A DNA stretch of 15,007 nucleotides from contig CALVRY010000021.1 in the NCBI GenBank assembly GCA_944358755.1, forward strand, positions 1 through 15,007. Direction: 5' to 3'. The notes beneath the pieces were generated by a model. The model saw only the letters and a program-made list of their open reading frames with translations, did no database searches and had not been told where the DNA came from. This stretch comes from an uncultured Bacilli bacterium. Lineage in GTDB: Bacteria > Bacillota_I > Bacilli_A > RFN20 > CAG-826. How positions within the stretch are numbered: position 1 is the first letter of the stretch; every line of letters begins with the position of its first letter. This document shows positions 6,589 through 13,110 of the stretch, piece by piece. Position numbers and translations under genes: made by a program.

Positions 6589-7047
6589 TTAGGATTTATG
6601 GTGTTTTTGACTTTCAATATATTCTAAGAAATCTTTTGCATCGCGACAGTTTTCACAATTATCTGGATGTGGACAGGATCTTGCAGCAATTCTTCTGGCA
6701 GCTGGAATAAATGATCTAATTTCTTCTTCATTATAGCCAACTTGGATTTTGCTTGAATCAACAACGATTGGTCTTTTTAAGATACTAGGGTTAAGTTTTA
6801 TAAACTCAATAAGTTCGTTAACAGACATATCATCAATGTTGACATTACCACTTTTAATAATATTGCTTCTTGTTGAGATAATATCTTCCGTTCCATTCTC
6901 TGTCTTAGAAAGAATATCTTTTAATTCATCAGGGTTTAAAACACTAGCGAAAATATTCTTTTCTTTATAAGGAATATGTTGTTCGTCAAACCACTTTTTA
7001 ACCTTTTTACAACTTGAACAACTTGGTGATGTATAAATCGTAATCAT
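6589..7047 (-). CDS. spx: Spx-family RNA polymerase-binding redox regulator
   Basis: Spx binds the RNA polymerase alpha C-terminal domain and redirects transcription under thiol stress. Counting from ATG 7047 (152 residues), the redox pair is C10-S-S-C13, the alpha-CTD contact glycine is G52 and the switch arginine is R92, all at B. subtilis Spx positions; VGYNEEEIRSFIP also matches. An ATG two codons upstream (7053) is possible, but 7047 matches the family start and the predicted transcription start. Unusual is the C-terminus: where B. subtilis Spx ends at about 131 residues, this one adds CPHPDNCENC (C125, H127, C131, C134) and a final helix ending HH. Spx rather than ArsC is favoured by G52/R92 and the absence of an arsenate gene context. 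Confidence 0.88.
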   Translation of the reverse strand: MITIYTSPSCSSCKKVKKWFDEQHIPYKEKNIFASVLNPDELKDILSKTENGTEDIISTRSNIIKSGNVNIDDMSVNELIEFIKLNPSILKRPIVVDSSKIQVGYNEEEIRSFIPAARRIAARSCPHPDNCENCRDAKDFLEYIESQKHHKS

Positions 7048-7053
7048 GCACAT

Positions 7054-7062
7054 ATTTTAGCA
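7054..7062 (-). promoter_or_regulatory. Extended -10 promoter for spx
   Basis: Read leftward, TGCTAAAAT (TGn plus TAAAAT, -10 at 7059-7054) puts the predicted start at about 7047, the A of the chosen spx ATG. No Shine-Dalgarno is present, so a leaderless mRNA is inferred. Confidence 0.5.
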
Positions 7063-7093
7063 ATTTAATAAATATTTTAATAGATTAAAAATG

Positions 7094-7124
7094 GCAATAA
7101 TCGACCTAAAATGGTGTTTATTGC
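7094..7124. repeat. 7-bp inverted repeat between spx and the small orphan gene
   Basis: GCAATAA (7094-7100) and TTATTGC (7118-7124) form a perfect inverted repeat with 17 bases between. The right arm overlaps the probable -35 of the orphan gene at 7152, so an operator is possible. Chance occurrence in AT-rich DNA cannot be excluded. Confidence 0.35.
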
Positions 7125-7145
7125 ATCTAAACAATTCTATATAAT
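7117..7145 (+). promoter_or_regulatory. Promoter for the small orphan gene
   Basis: A perfect -10 TATAAT (7140-7145) with a weak -35 TTTATT (7117-7122), 17 bp apart. The predicted start at about 7152 coincides with the ATG, again implying a leaderless transcript. Confidence 0.5.
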
Positions 7146-7151
7146 AAAGCA

Positions 7152-7430
7152 ATGCAAGAAAAAATTAACATTTTGAATGCGACAAAATTATTAAAGTCTG
7201 GATATGTTCTATGTTCATATCACGAAAATATTAGATTTATCTTTATTTGTGAAAATAATGAAGTAAAAATTCATACTAGTTCTTATAAAGTTTCGATGAA
7301 AATTAATGATTTTATTGATCAATTTCAAACTTTCTCTTTTTATTTAATTGAAGATAGTTCTCAAGATAAAGAAAAAGTCGATGAGAAGAAAGACATCGAC
7401 TATTATATGAACATTCAAGCTAAACAATAA
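7152..7430 (+). CDS. Small protein of unknown function (92 aa)
   Basis: Not recognised. The first 70 residues look like a compact alpha/beta domain (NATKLLKSGYVLCSY, IRFIFICENNEVKIHT, then MKINDFIDQFQTFSFYLIE), with two cysteines (C21 and C33). The last 22 residues are a charged, probably disordered tail (KEKVDEKKDID). The gene has a perfect TATAAT 6 nt before its ATG and no Shine-Dalgarno. Its stop codon directly abuts the stop of the convergent GH3 gene (zero gap), and its charged tail is encoded by DNA that forms a terminator-like hairpin on the other strand. A real promoter, a clean frame and a fold-like composition argue that it is genuine. Confidence 0.7.
   Translation: MQEKINILNATKLLKSGYVLCSYHENIRFIFICENNEVKIHTSSYKVSMKINDFIDQFQTFSFYLIEDSSQDKEKVDEKKDIDYYMNIQAKQ
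7370..7401 (-). terminator. Intrinsic terminator of the GH3 operon, inside the convergent small gene
   Basis: Read leftward, AGTCGATG (7401-7394), a 10-nt loop and CATCGACT (7383-7376) form an 8-bp perfect stem, followed by TTTTCTTTAT. It lies 30-55 nt past the GH3 stop and within codons near the end of the 7152-7430 gene. No T-run follows on the rightward strand, so the orientation is clear. Confidence 0.7.
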
Positions 7431-9833
7431 TTAAAATTTAACTTTCTTAGCGGCTTTTGCAAATTTAATTAAGAATATTAATAAATTTATAGCTGCCATG
7501 TCGCCATTTGCTGCATGAACAATATATTTAAAGATACTTGGTTTTAAAGCTCCACCACCAAATGTGCATAAAGATCTAAATGGCATTTCCATCACTGCAG
7601 CATAAACACCTTTATTCTTAATAATTGATTCTTGTTTAGAAAGAATGTTGTAAACTATTCTTCCTGCCCAAGTGGATTTAATTTCTGTAAAGTTTGAATT
7701 CATTGAAAATTTTTCATTAATTTTACATGATTTTAAAAGTTCATCGTTATTATATAAAAGGCGATATTCATCAAAACTTAAAAAGCGGATGTCGCATGAA
7801 AAATATTTTTTAAGTTTTTGTCTGTCGTATCCTTCAACCTCGTTTTCTTCTTTAATAAAGACTTCTTTTGTAAATAAATGTTCATGTGAATTTTTTGAAA
7901 TATTTACTAAATAAGTTCCATTTTGTATATTCCGTGCATTAAGTTTTGCATCAAAATATTTGAACGCCTCTTTATCTAATTCAAAAGTAACTTTTACTGT
8001 TTCGTGAGCTTTTATAAATACTTTTTTGAAATCAACGAGTTCGTATTTTGCATTAAAAATTTTATCATTTGGTTTACTAATATAGACTTGAACGACTTCT
8101 TTCCCATCGACATCACTATCGTTTGTTACTTCGCAAGAAACCACTAATTTATAGTTGTTTTCTTTTAAAAAGTCTACAGAATCGACATTAAAATTACTAT
8201 ATTTAAAATTTGAGTAACTTAATCCATAACCAAATGGGAATAAGACTGGCACTGATTTAGTTTCATAATATCTATAACCAACATAGATTGCTTCTTTATA
8301 AGCTGCGACTTTATTGCTGGTATTAAAATAAGCAAAACAAGGAACTGAATTGAGTTTAATTGGGAAAGTTTCAGCAAGTCTTCCACTTGGATTTGTTTCT
8401 CCATATAAAATAGAAGTTATAGCTTCTCCAACTCCTTCTCCACCAAGATAAGCTTCAAGAAGACCTTTTACATCGTTAATAAATGGAAGTTCTACTGGTG
8501 CCCCATTTTGTAAAACAACTACAACGTTTTTATTAACTGCTAAAACCTTGTAAAGAAGATCGATTTGATTTACAAACAAATCCAAATTTTTACGGTCATA
8601 GTTTTCACTTTCTACATCATTGTTAGTTCCTAAAAACATGACAACTTTATCGGATTTTTTAGCAAGTTCAACAGCTTCATTTTGAAGTTCTAAATCAATT
8701 TCATCATCGATAATATTAAAGCCTTTAGCGAATTTAACATTATAACCATCTTCAACACAATCTAAAGGTGTAACAAGTTTATATGGAGTAACATTACTAC
8801 TTCCGCCACCCTTATAATGAGGATTTGATGCATAATCACCAATATAAGCAACTTTTTCAGTTTTCTTTAAAGGAAGAATATTATCTTCATTTTTAAGAAG
8901 AACCATCGACTCTTTTGCAATTTTAACTGCTTCTTCGTGCCCTTTTTCGATGTCAAATTCACATGGTTTCAAATCTTGATATTTCTTAATAAAATCAAAA
9001 GTATAACTTAAACTTTCATCAACTTTATTTCTGAAAGTTTCATCTTTATCATACTCTTTCATTAATTCTTTATAATTTTCTTCGGTTGCAACTGGCATAA
9101 TTTCATTTAAGCCAGCTTTAATAGCATTAACAGGATTATTAACAGCACCCCAATCCGAAATTACGATACCTTTATAACCCCACTCATTTCTTAAAACTTC
9201 TGTTAAAAGATAGTTACTTTCACAAGCATAAACTCCATTTACTTTGTTATAGCTTGCCATTACTGTTCCAGGATTAGATTTTTTAATAGCAATTTCAAAA
9301 GCTTTTAAATAAATTTCTCTTAAAGTACGAGTATCGCAAACTGAATTAATGTTCATTCTAAAACTTTCTTGGTTATTTAAAGCATAGTGTTTAATTGAAG
9401 TTGCGATTCCTTCTTCTTCTACGCCATTAATATATGCAGCTGCTAACTCGCCAGTTAAATAAGGATCTTCACTCATATATTCAAAGTTTCTGCCACAAAG
9501 TGGAGTTCTTTTAATATTGATTGCTGGCCCTAAAATACAGTGAATATTTCTACTTCTGGCTTCTTTTCCTAAAACAGAGCCAAGGTGATGTAATAAATCA
9601 CGGTCAAAACTAGCTGCAGTTAAACTTGATGTTGGAAAGCAAATTGAATCAATTCCTTTTCCGAATAACGTCCCACTAGATAAATCTTCTCTAATTCCAT
9701 AAGGTCCATCGGAGAAATGTACTCTTTTGAGTCCTAATTCTTCGTGTGGAAATAAAAACCAAGAGCTATCTCCACCTAGTTCTTTAACTTTTTCTTCCTT
9801 TGATAATTTAGAAATAATTTCACTATTTTCCAT
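7431..9833 (-). CDS. Glycoside hydrolase family 3 beta-glycosidase, cytoplasmic
   Basis: GH3 enzymes remove beta-linked glucose, xylose or related sugars from glycoside ends by a retaining mechanism. The 800-residue product has the (beta/alpha)8 domain (residues 1-290) with K148-H149 and nucleophile D227 in VISDWGAV. The alpha/beta sandwich (about 300-540) carries probable acid/base E410 in ESENYDR. A fibronectin III-like domain (about 560-650) includes GKEVVQVYI. A further 150-residue tail (650-800) ends in a hydrophobic/basic helix. No signal peptide, so the substrate must be imported, which fits the nearby GPH symporter. Weak SD GAGG about 10-12 nt upstream; last gene of a three-gene operon. 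Sugar specificity is not readable; beta-glucosidase is the likeliest default. Confidence 0.93.
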   Translation of the reverse strand: MENSEIISKLSKEEKVKELGGDSSWFLFPHEELGLKRVHFSDGPYGIREDLSSGTLFGKGIDSICFPTSSLTAASFDRDLLHHLGSVLGKEARSRNIHCILGPAINIKRTPLCGRNFEYMSEDPYLTGELAAAYINGVEEEGIATSIKHYALNNQESFRMNINSVCDTRTLREIYLKAFEIAIKKSNPGTVMASYNKVNGVYACESNYLLTEVLRNEWGYKGIVISDWGAVNNPVNAIKAGLNEIMPVATEENYKELMKEYDKDETFRNKVDESLSYTFDFIKKYQDLKPCEFDIEKGHEEAVKIAKESMVLLKNEDNILPLKKTEKVAYIGDYASNPHYKGGGSSNVTPYKLVTPLDCVEDGYNVKFAKGFNIIDDEIDLELQNEAVELAKKSDKVVMFLGTNNDVESENYDRKNLDLFVNQIDLLYKVLAVNKNVVVVLQNGAPVELPFINDVKGLLEAYLGGEGVGEAITSILYGETNPSGRLAETFPIKLNSVPCFAYFNTSNKVAAYKEAIYVGYRYYETKSVPVLFPFGYGLSYSNFKYSNFNVDSVDFLKENNYKLVVSCEVTNDSDVDGKEVVQVYISKPNDKIFNAKYELVDFKKVFIKAHETVKVTFELDKEAFKYFDAKLNARNIQNGTYLVNISKNSHEHLFTKEVFIKEENEVEGYDRQKLKKYFSCDIRFLSFDEYRLLYNNDELLKSCKINEKFSMNSNFTEIKSTWAGRIVYNILSKQESIIKNKGVYAAVMEMPFRSLCTFGGGALKPSIFKYIVHAANGDMAAINLLIFLIKFAKAAKKVKF

Positions 9834-9838
9834 AACAT

Positions 9839-10174
9839 CTATTTCCTCAATTTCCCATGTAATTTCATTTGTATCATTGGGAATTTTTTAATAACAATTT
9901 CATGCATTCCAACGTAATTGATGTTGTCTTTAACAAACACTCTGCTATAAAAATTACTAATTTCCTCAAAATTTATATCAGGATTATTAATAATTATATA
10001 CTTATTTTTTAAGATTTCTTTCGATATATAATTAATCATATAAAATGCAAAACAAGTCGCATCAAACGCCATCTCATCATGAATAAATTCATCGATATTT
10101 TTCGTATCAATATATCTACTCGCTTTATTCATATAGCGATATAAACCAAATATTAATTCTTCTTCTAAAGTCAT
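9839..10174 (-). CDS. HepT-like (DUF86/HEPN-type) helical protein lacking the catalytic His
   Basis: A 111-residue helical protein. IDEFIHDEMAFDATCFAFYMINYISKEI (about residues 27-54) follows the HepT/DUF86 pattern (FL.DE...DA......I.E..K), and R78 begins the equivalent of the HEPN Rx4H motif. However, the histidine slot is D83, and the tyrosine that MNT enzymes AMPylate in HepT is not apparent. No MNT nucleotidyltransferase lies beside it, so a working HepT toxin is unlikely. It starts inside the HAD stop codon (ATGA overlap, no Shine-Dalgarno, so coupled translation) and ends 5 bases before GH3. Fold assignment is by pattern and moderate; the role, perhaps a structural accessory of this operon, is unknown. 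Confidence 0.6.
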   Translation of the reverse strand: MTLEEELIFGLYRYMNKASRYIDTKNIDEFIHDEMAFDATCFAFYMINYISKEILKNKYIIINNPDINFEEISNFYSRVFVKDNINYVGMHEIVIKKFPMIQMKLHGKLRK

Positions 10175-10803
10175 AAAATTTCTAATAAATCACTGAAATT
10201 ATCAAGATAATAGTCAGGTTTTTCTTGAACTATTTCTTCTTTATTTCCATAGCCAAAAGACATAATGGCACATTTCATATTTATATTTCTTGCAGTTAAT
10301 ATATCAACCACGCTATCGCCAACATAAAATCCATCAATTTCATTTAATCCATTTTCAACAAGTATTTTCTTAAGTAAAGTCACATCTGGTTTTGGTGGAT
10401 AGTTTTTATCTTGACCTTGAACTTTAATGAAGTTAATTTCGCCAAGTTTTTCCTTAATTAATTTTTGCAAAATTTCATCTGGCTTATTTGATAAAATTAT
10501 AAGTTTATATCCTCGATTTTCTAGTTCTTTTAAAGTGTCAACAACGCCTAAAAATGGCTCACTGACATATTGATATTTTTCATAATTTTTCAAAAATAAA
10601 TCAAAATCTGCAGGTTTTTCATTATTTTTAGATGCTAAACTAAATAATCTTTTGGCTCCTCTTCCGATAAAAGTTTCTACTGTCTTTTTATCGTATTGAT
10701 AAGGTAAACCAATTTCTTTTAAAGTGACATTGACTGCTTTTGTAATTCCTGTTAGCGTATCAATCAGTGTTCCATCTAAATCAAAACAAACAAATTTTTC
10801 CAT
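10171..10803 (-). CDS. HAD-superfamily phosphatase (phosphoglycolate phosphatase/Gph-like)
   Basis: A 210-residue haloacid dehalogenase hydrolase with a complete active site: nucleophile D8 and D10 in FDLDGT (7-12), S105-N106 of motif II, K138 of motif III, and GDSVVD (162-167, D163 and D167) of motif IV. The helical cap between motifs I and II makes it subfamily I, like Gph, PpaX and beta-phosphoglucomutase. The second acidic residue of DxDGT is present, as in both phosphatases and phosphomutases, so a sugar-phosphate activity is possible given its link to GH3. It is the first gene of the HAD/HepT-like/GH3 operon. The ATG has no Shine-Dalgarno; CATAAT (10822-10817) could be its -10, leaving a leader of about 7 nt. 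Confidence 0.9.
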   Translation of the reverse strand: MEKFVCFDLDGTLIDTLTGITKAVNVTLKEIGLPYQYDKKTVETFIGRGAKRLFSLASKNNEKPADFDLFLKNYEKYQYVSEPFLGVVDTLKELENRGYKLIILSNKPDEILQKLIKEKLGEINFIKVQGQDKNYPPKPDVTLLKKILVENGLNEIDGFYVGDSVVDILTARNINMKCAIMSFGYGNKEEIVQEKPDYYLDNFSDLLEIL

Positions 10804-10908
10804 AAAATTTATTGCTATTATGTTATCAAAGCACTATTAAGAATTAAATAGGAAAAATCGAAATTTTCTTAAAATCATCTTTTCGAAAAACATAAAAAAT
10901 GAACTTTT

Positions 10909-10948
10909 TTAAAAATTCTCGGAGTTTTTTTAATTTTCTCCGAGAATT
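10909..10948 (-). terminator. Intrinsic terminator of the GPH transporter gene
   Basis: An 11-bp stem AATTCTCGGAG/CTCCGAGAATT (10914-10924 with 10938-10948) has a 13-nt loop. Read leftward it is followed by a T-run (10913-10909). It lies 62 nt past the transporter stop and separates that gene from the HAD operon. A second, weaker AT hairpin (AAAAAG/CTTTTT, 10975-10991) sits closer to the stop. Confidence 0.8.
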
Positions 10949-11009
10949 CATTCATTTTTCCTAGAAATATTATCAAAAAGTAGTACTTTTTTAACAATTT
11001 TATGGTATT

Positions 11010-12947
11010 TTAAGCGGCGCTTTTCTCTTGATCTTTAAATGCGTTCAATGCGTTTTGGTAAGATTCGTAGATTGTGTGACCTTTCTTTTCTTCTTCTTTC
11101 CAATAAACTAAGAGTTTTTCTTCATTCTCTTTAACTTTTAAAAGACGTTTTTCTTTTTCCTCTGCACTTAATGCATTAAACTTAGCTTCTGCTTTTTCTT
11201 TTCTTAGTTTTTCTTTAGCATCAGCTTTTTCTTTTTGAATACGTTCTTTTTCTCTTTCTTTCTCTTCTTTAACTTCTTTATTATGAAGATGAACAGCATA
11301 TTCTTTTTCGAAATCTAATCCTTTTGCTAAACATTTTTCTTTTAACTCTTTGACAAAATATTCTTCAGCTTCCTTATCTTGCTTAGCAACAATAATCTCA
11401 TTTCTTATTTCAGCTGGTTGCCATTCTTTTCCTTCTTTTTTATATATTTCTTTTTCTCTTTCAACAATTTCAGCTTGTTTAAAGTGAATTGTCTTTTCAG
11501 GATTTACAAAAAGAATAATAGCTGCACAAAGAATACCTGTTATAATTTCAATTCCTAAGAACGCCCAAATTATAAAAGTATTAACAGATTCACTTTGAAT
11601 AAAAACTGTTGAACTTGTTCCATCAACATTATTAATCACCTTTTGAATTTCGTTAGTAATATCGCTTGGTACATTCCCAGTGACTGGTTCAACATAACCT
11701 AAACCGGTAATCATTAAATTAAAGAAACCAGTTCCAACACCAACTGCACTAGTTGAAATGATGTTATATAAAGCCATTGCGCTTCCATCACTTCTAAATC
11801 CTGTCTTCCATTCAAGTGAATCTAAACAATCAGAGAATAAAGCCATAAAAACATAGGCAGAAGGTAAACCACCAATATTTTTAATAAATTGTCCGATCAA
11901 AACGACAACCATATTATATGGATTTAACATACAGATAAATCCACCAAGGGAATAAAGTAAGAAACCAATAACAGTGATATTTCTCTTACCGAATTTCTTA
12001 GCAAGAGGCCAAACAGCAAAGATACCAATTCCCATTGGTACTCCACCAATAACAGATATCATAGTTTGCGTAATACCATCGCTATATGTTCCTAAAATAT
12101 AATTAGAATAATAAACTAAACCTAAATTTTTAACTTGGGTACCAAAACTGTAGAAAACAAAATAAATCATTAAAAGGATGATATATTTATCGCTAAAAAT
12201 AGCTTTTAATTGAAGTCTATATGGAATTTTGTTTTCCTCAACTTCAACATTTTCTTCTGTAATTCTTTCTTTTGTATAGAAATATTCAACAAGAGTTAAA
12301 GGAAGAACAATGCAAGAGAAAATAGACATTGCAATAATCCATGCAGATGAGGATACACCAATTATAGGTAAAACAACAAAAGGAAAAACTAAAGCAACAA
12401 TAATTCCTGAAGTACATATTGTTGCAATTTGAGTAAAGACAGATAATTTGCCTCTTTGAGTAACATTTCTTGTTGATAATGGCACCATCATATTGTGTGC
12501 CATACTATATATAGAATAAGCAAACGAATAGAAAAGGTTATAAGTGAACATGACCCAAATCGATTGAACTATTTCATTTGTTTGAGGAATTATAAAAAGT
12601 AAAATTCCAAATATTGTCATTAAAGGGGCACTAACAAGTAACCAAGGTCTAGCCTTACCTTGTTTTGATTTAGTGTGATCAATTAAATAACCATAACCAA
12701 TATCAACTACTGCGTCGATTACCTTAGAAATAATTGGAAATAAACCTAAAAATAAGCCTCCCCATAAATAACCAAGTCCTGCAACATCAAGATAATATTG
12801 GTTTAGGTAACTTCCTAAAATTGCATTAAGAAGTAAGGCACCAGCTGGTCCAATAAGATAACCAAGCCAAGCTTCTTTTCCTTTAACGTTATAAGATTTT
12901 ACTTTTGAGTTGAAAAATCTTTTTCCTAGAGTCATTTTTACTTCCAT
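11010..12947 (-). CDS. GPH-family sugar/glycoside:cation symporter with a charged cytosolic tail
   Basis: A membrane transporter of the glycoside-pentoside-hexuronide family (melibiose-carrier type, MFS fold). The family signature after TM2-3, DIGYGYLIDHTKSKQGKARPW, and the EWKTGFRSDG loop before the late TMs are clear, with about 12 hydrophobic segments between residues 25 and 482. ATG 12947 is chosen for its AGAGGA about 8 nt upstream, giving 645 residues; the in-frame TTG at 12986 is rejected. Typical GPH carriers have about 450-500 residues; here about 160 extra follow the last TM, rich in Lys/Glu and coiled-coil-like (about 555-615). The tail is not the EIIA domain of LacS-type carriers. 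Divergent from an AraC-type regulator and under a cre-bearing promoter, so probably inducible and glucose-repressed. Confidence 0.9.
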   Translation of the reverse strand: MEVKMTLGKRFFNSKVKSYNVKGKEAWLGYLIGPAGALLLNAILGSYLNQYYLDVAGLGYLWGGLFLGLFPIISKVIDAVVDIGYGYLIDHTKSKQGKARPWLLVSAPLMTIFGILLFIIPQTNEIVQSIWVMFTYNLFYSFAYSIYSMAHNMMVPLSTRNVTQRGKLSVFTQIATICTSGIIVALVFPFVVLPIIGVSSSAWIIAMSIFSCIVLPLTLVEYFYTKERITEENVEVEENKIPYRLQLKAIFSDKYIILLMIYFVFYSFGTQVKNLGLVYYSNYILGTYSDGITQTMISVIGGVPMGIGIFAVWPLAKKFGKRNITVIGFLLYSLGGFICMLNPYNMVVVLIGQFIKNIGGLPSAYVFMALFSDCLDSLEWKTGFRSDGSAMALYNIISTSAVGVGTGFFNLMITGLGYVEPVTGNVPSDITNEIQKVINNVDGTSSTVFIQSESVNTFIIWAFLGIEIITGILCAAIILFVNPEKTIHFKQAEIVEREKEIYKKEGKEWQPAEIRNEIIVAKQDKEAEEYFVKELKEKCLAKGLDFEKEYAVHLHNKEVKEEKEREKERIQKEKADAKEKLRKEKAEAKFNALSAEEKEKRLLKVKENEEKLLVYWKEEEKKGHTIYESYQNALNAFKDQEKSAA

Positions 12948-12970
12948 GTGTTTTTCCTCTATATTTTTTA

Positions 12971-12984
12971 GGCGCAAATTCGCC
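12971..12984 (-). repeat. GC hairpin in the transporter leader
   Basis: GGCG (12971-12974) pairs with CGCC (12981-12984) across a 6-nt loop, extendable by A-T pairs after one mismatch. It sits in the predicted 60-nt leader, just upstream of the Shine-Dalgarno. It is too short to call a riboswitch; it could modulate translation or be an operator. Confidence 0.3.
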
Positions 12985-12996
12985 AAAATTTCAGTT

Positions 12997-13034
12997 CTTT
13001 CATAAACATCTATAAATATAAAAATCTATGAAAG
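12997..13034. repeat. 8-bp inverted repeat around the transporter -10 (candidate operator)
   Basis: CTTTCATA (12997-13004) and TATGAAAG (13027-13034) are a perfect inverted repeat whose centres are 30 bp apart, about three helical turns. It flanks the -10 box, and the right arm overlaps the cre site. A direct repeat ATCTAT (13008-13013 and 13024-13029) lies within. Either could be bound by the divergent AraC-type regulator. Confidence 0.4.
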
Positions 13035-13043
13035 CGCTTACAA
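13015..13043 (-). promoter_or_regulatory. Promoter for the GPH transporter
   Basis: Read leftward, TTGTAA (13043-13038) and TATATT (13020-13015) are separated by exactly 17 bp. The predicted start is near 13008, giving a leader of about 60 nt with an AGAGGA ribosome-binding site. The -35 and upstream spacer lie inside the cre site. Confidence 0.65.
13029..13042. promoter_or_regulatory. cre site (CcpA catabolite-responsive element)
   Basis: TGAAAGCGCTTACA matches the cre consensus TGWAANCGNTNWCA at every position. It covers the -35 and the adjoining spacer of the transporter promoter, a placement where bound CcpA-HPr(Ser-P) blocks RNA polymerase. A similar effect on the divergent araC-like gene is possible but its promoter is about 55 bp away. 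Confidence 0.85.
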
Positions 13044-13095
13044 TAATATTTAAAAGGAATTTATTCAATTAATCTTGTCTTTTTGTTCAAATATT

Positions 13096-13101
13096 TATAC
13101 T
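13096..13101 (+). promoter_or_regulatory. -10 box of the AraC-type regulator gene
   Basis: TATACT lies 9 nt before ATG 13111, putting the transcription start at or a few bases before the start codon. The best -35 candidate, TTGTCT (13075-13080), has a short 15-bp spacer. A more upstream TAATAT with AAAAGGA (13052-13058) exists but has no well-spaced start codon. Confidence 0.4.
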
Positions 13102-13110
13102 ATTGTTCTA

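Noticed and set aside
6589..7047. Arsenate reductase (ArsC)
   Set aside because: The CxxC, G52, R92 and VGYNEEEIR features and neighbourhood are those of Spx, and no arsenic-resistance genes are nearby.
7672..7914. An 80-codon rightward frame within the GH3 gene
   Set aside because: Antisense to conserved GH3 coding sequence, low-complexity Ser/Lys/Phe translation and no initiation signals.
9839..10174. An active HepT/MNT toxin-antitoxin pair
   Set aside because: The HEPN histidine is replaced by Asp and neither neighbour is a nucleotidyltransferase.
12948..13014. A riboswitch or attenuator in the transporter leader
   Set aside because: Only a 4-bp GC hairpin is visible in a leader of about 60 nt, with no terminator/antiterminator alternatives.
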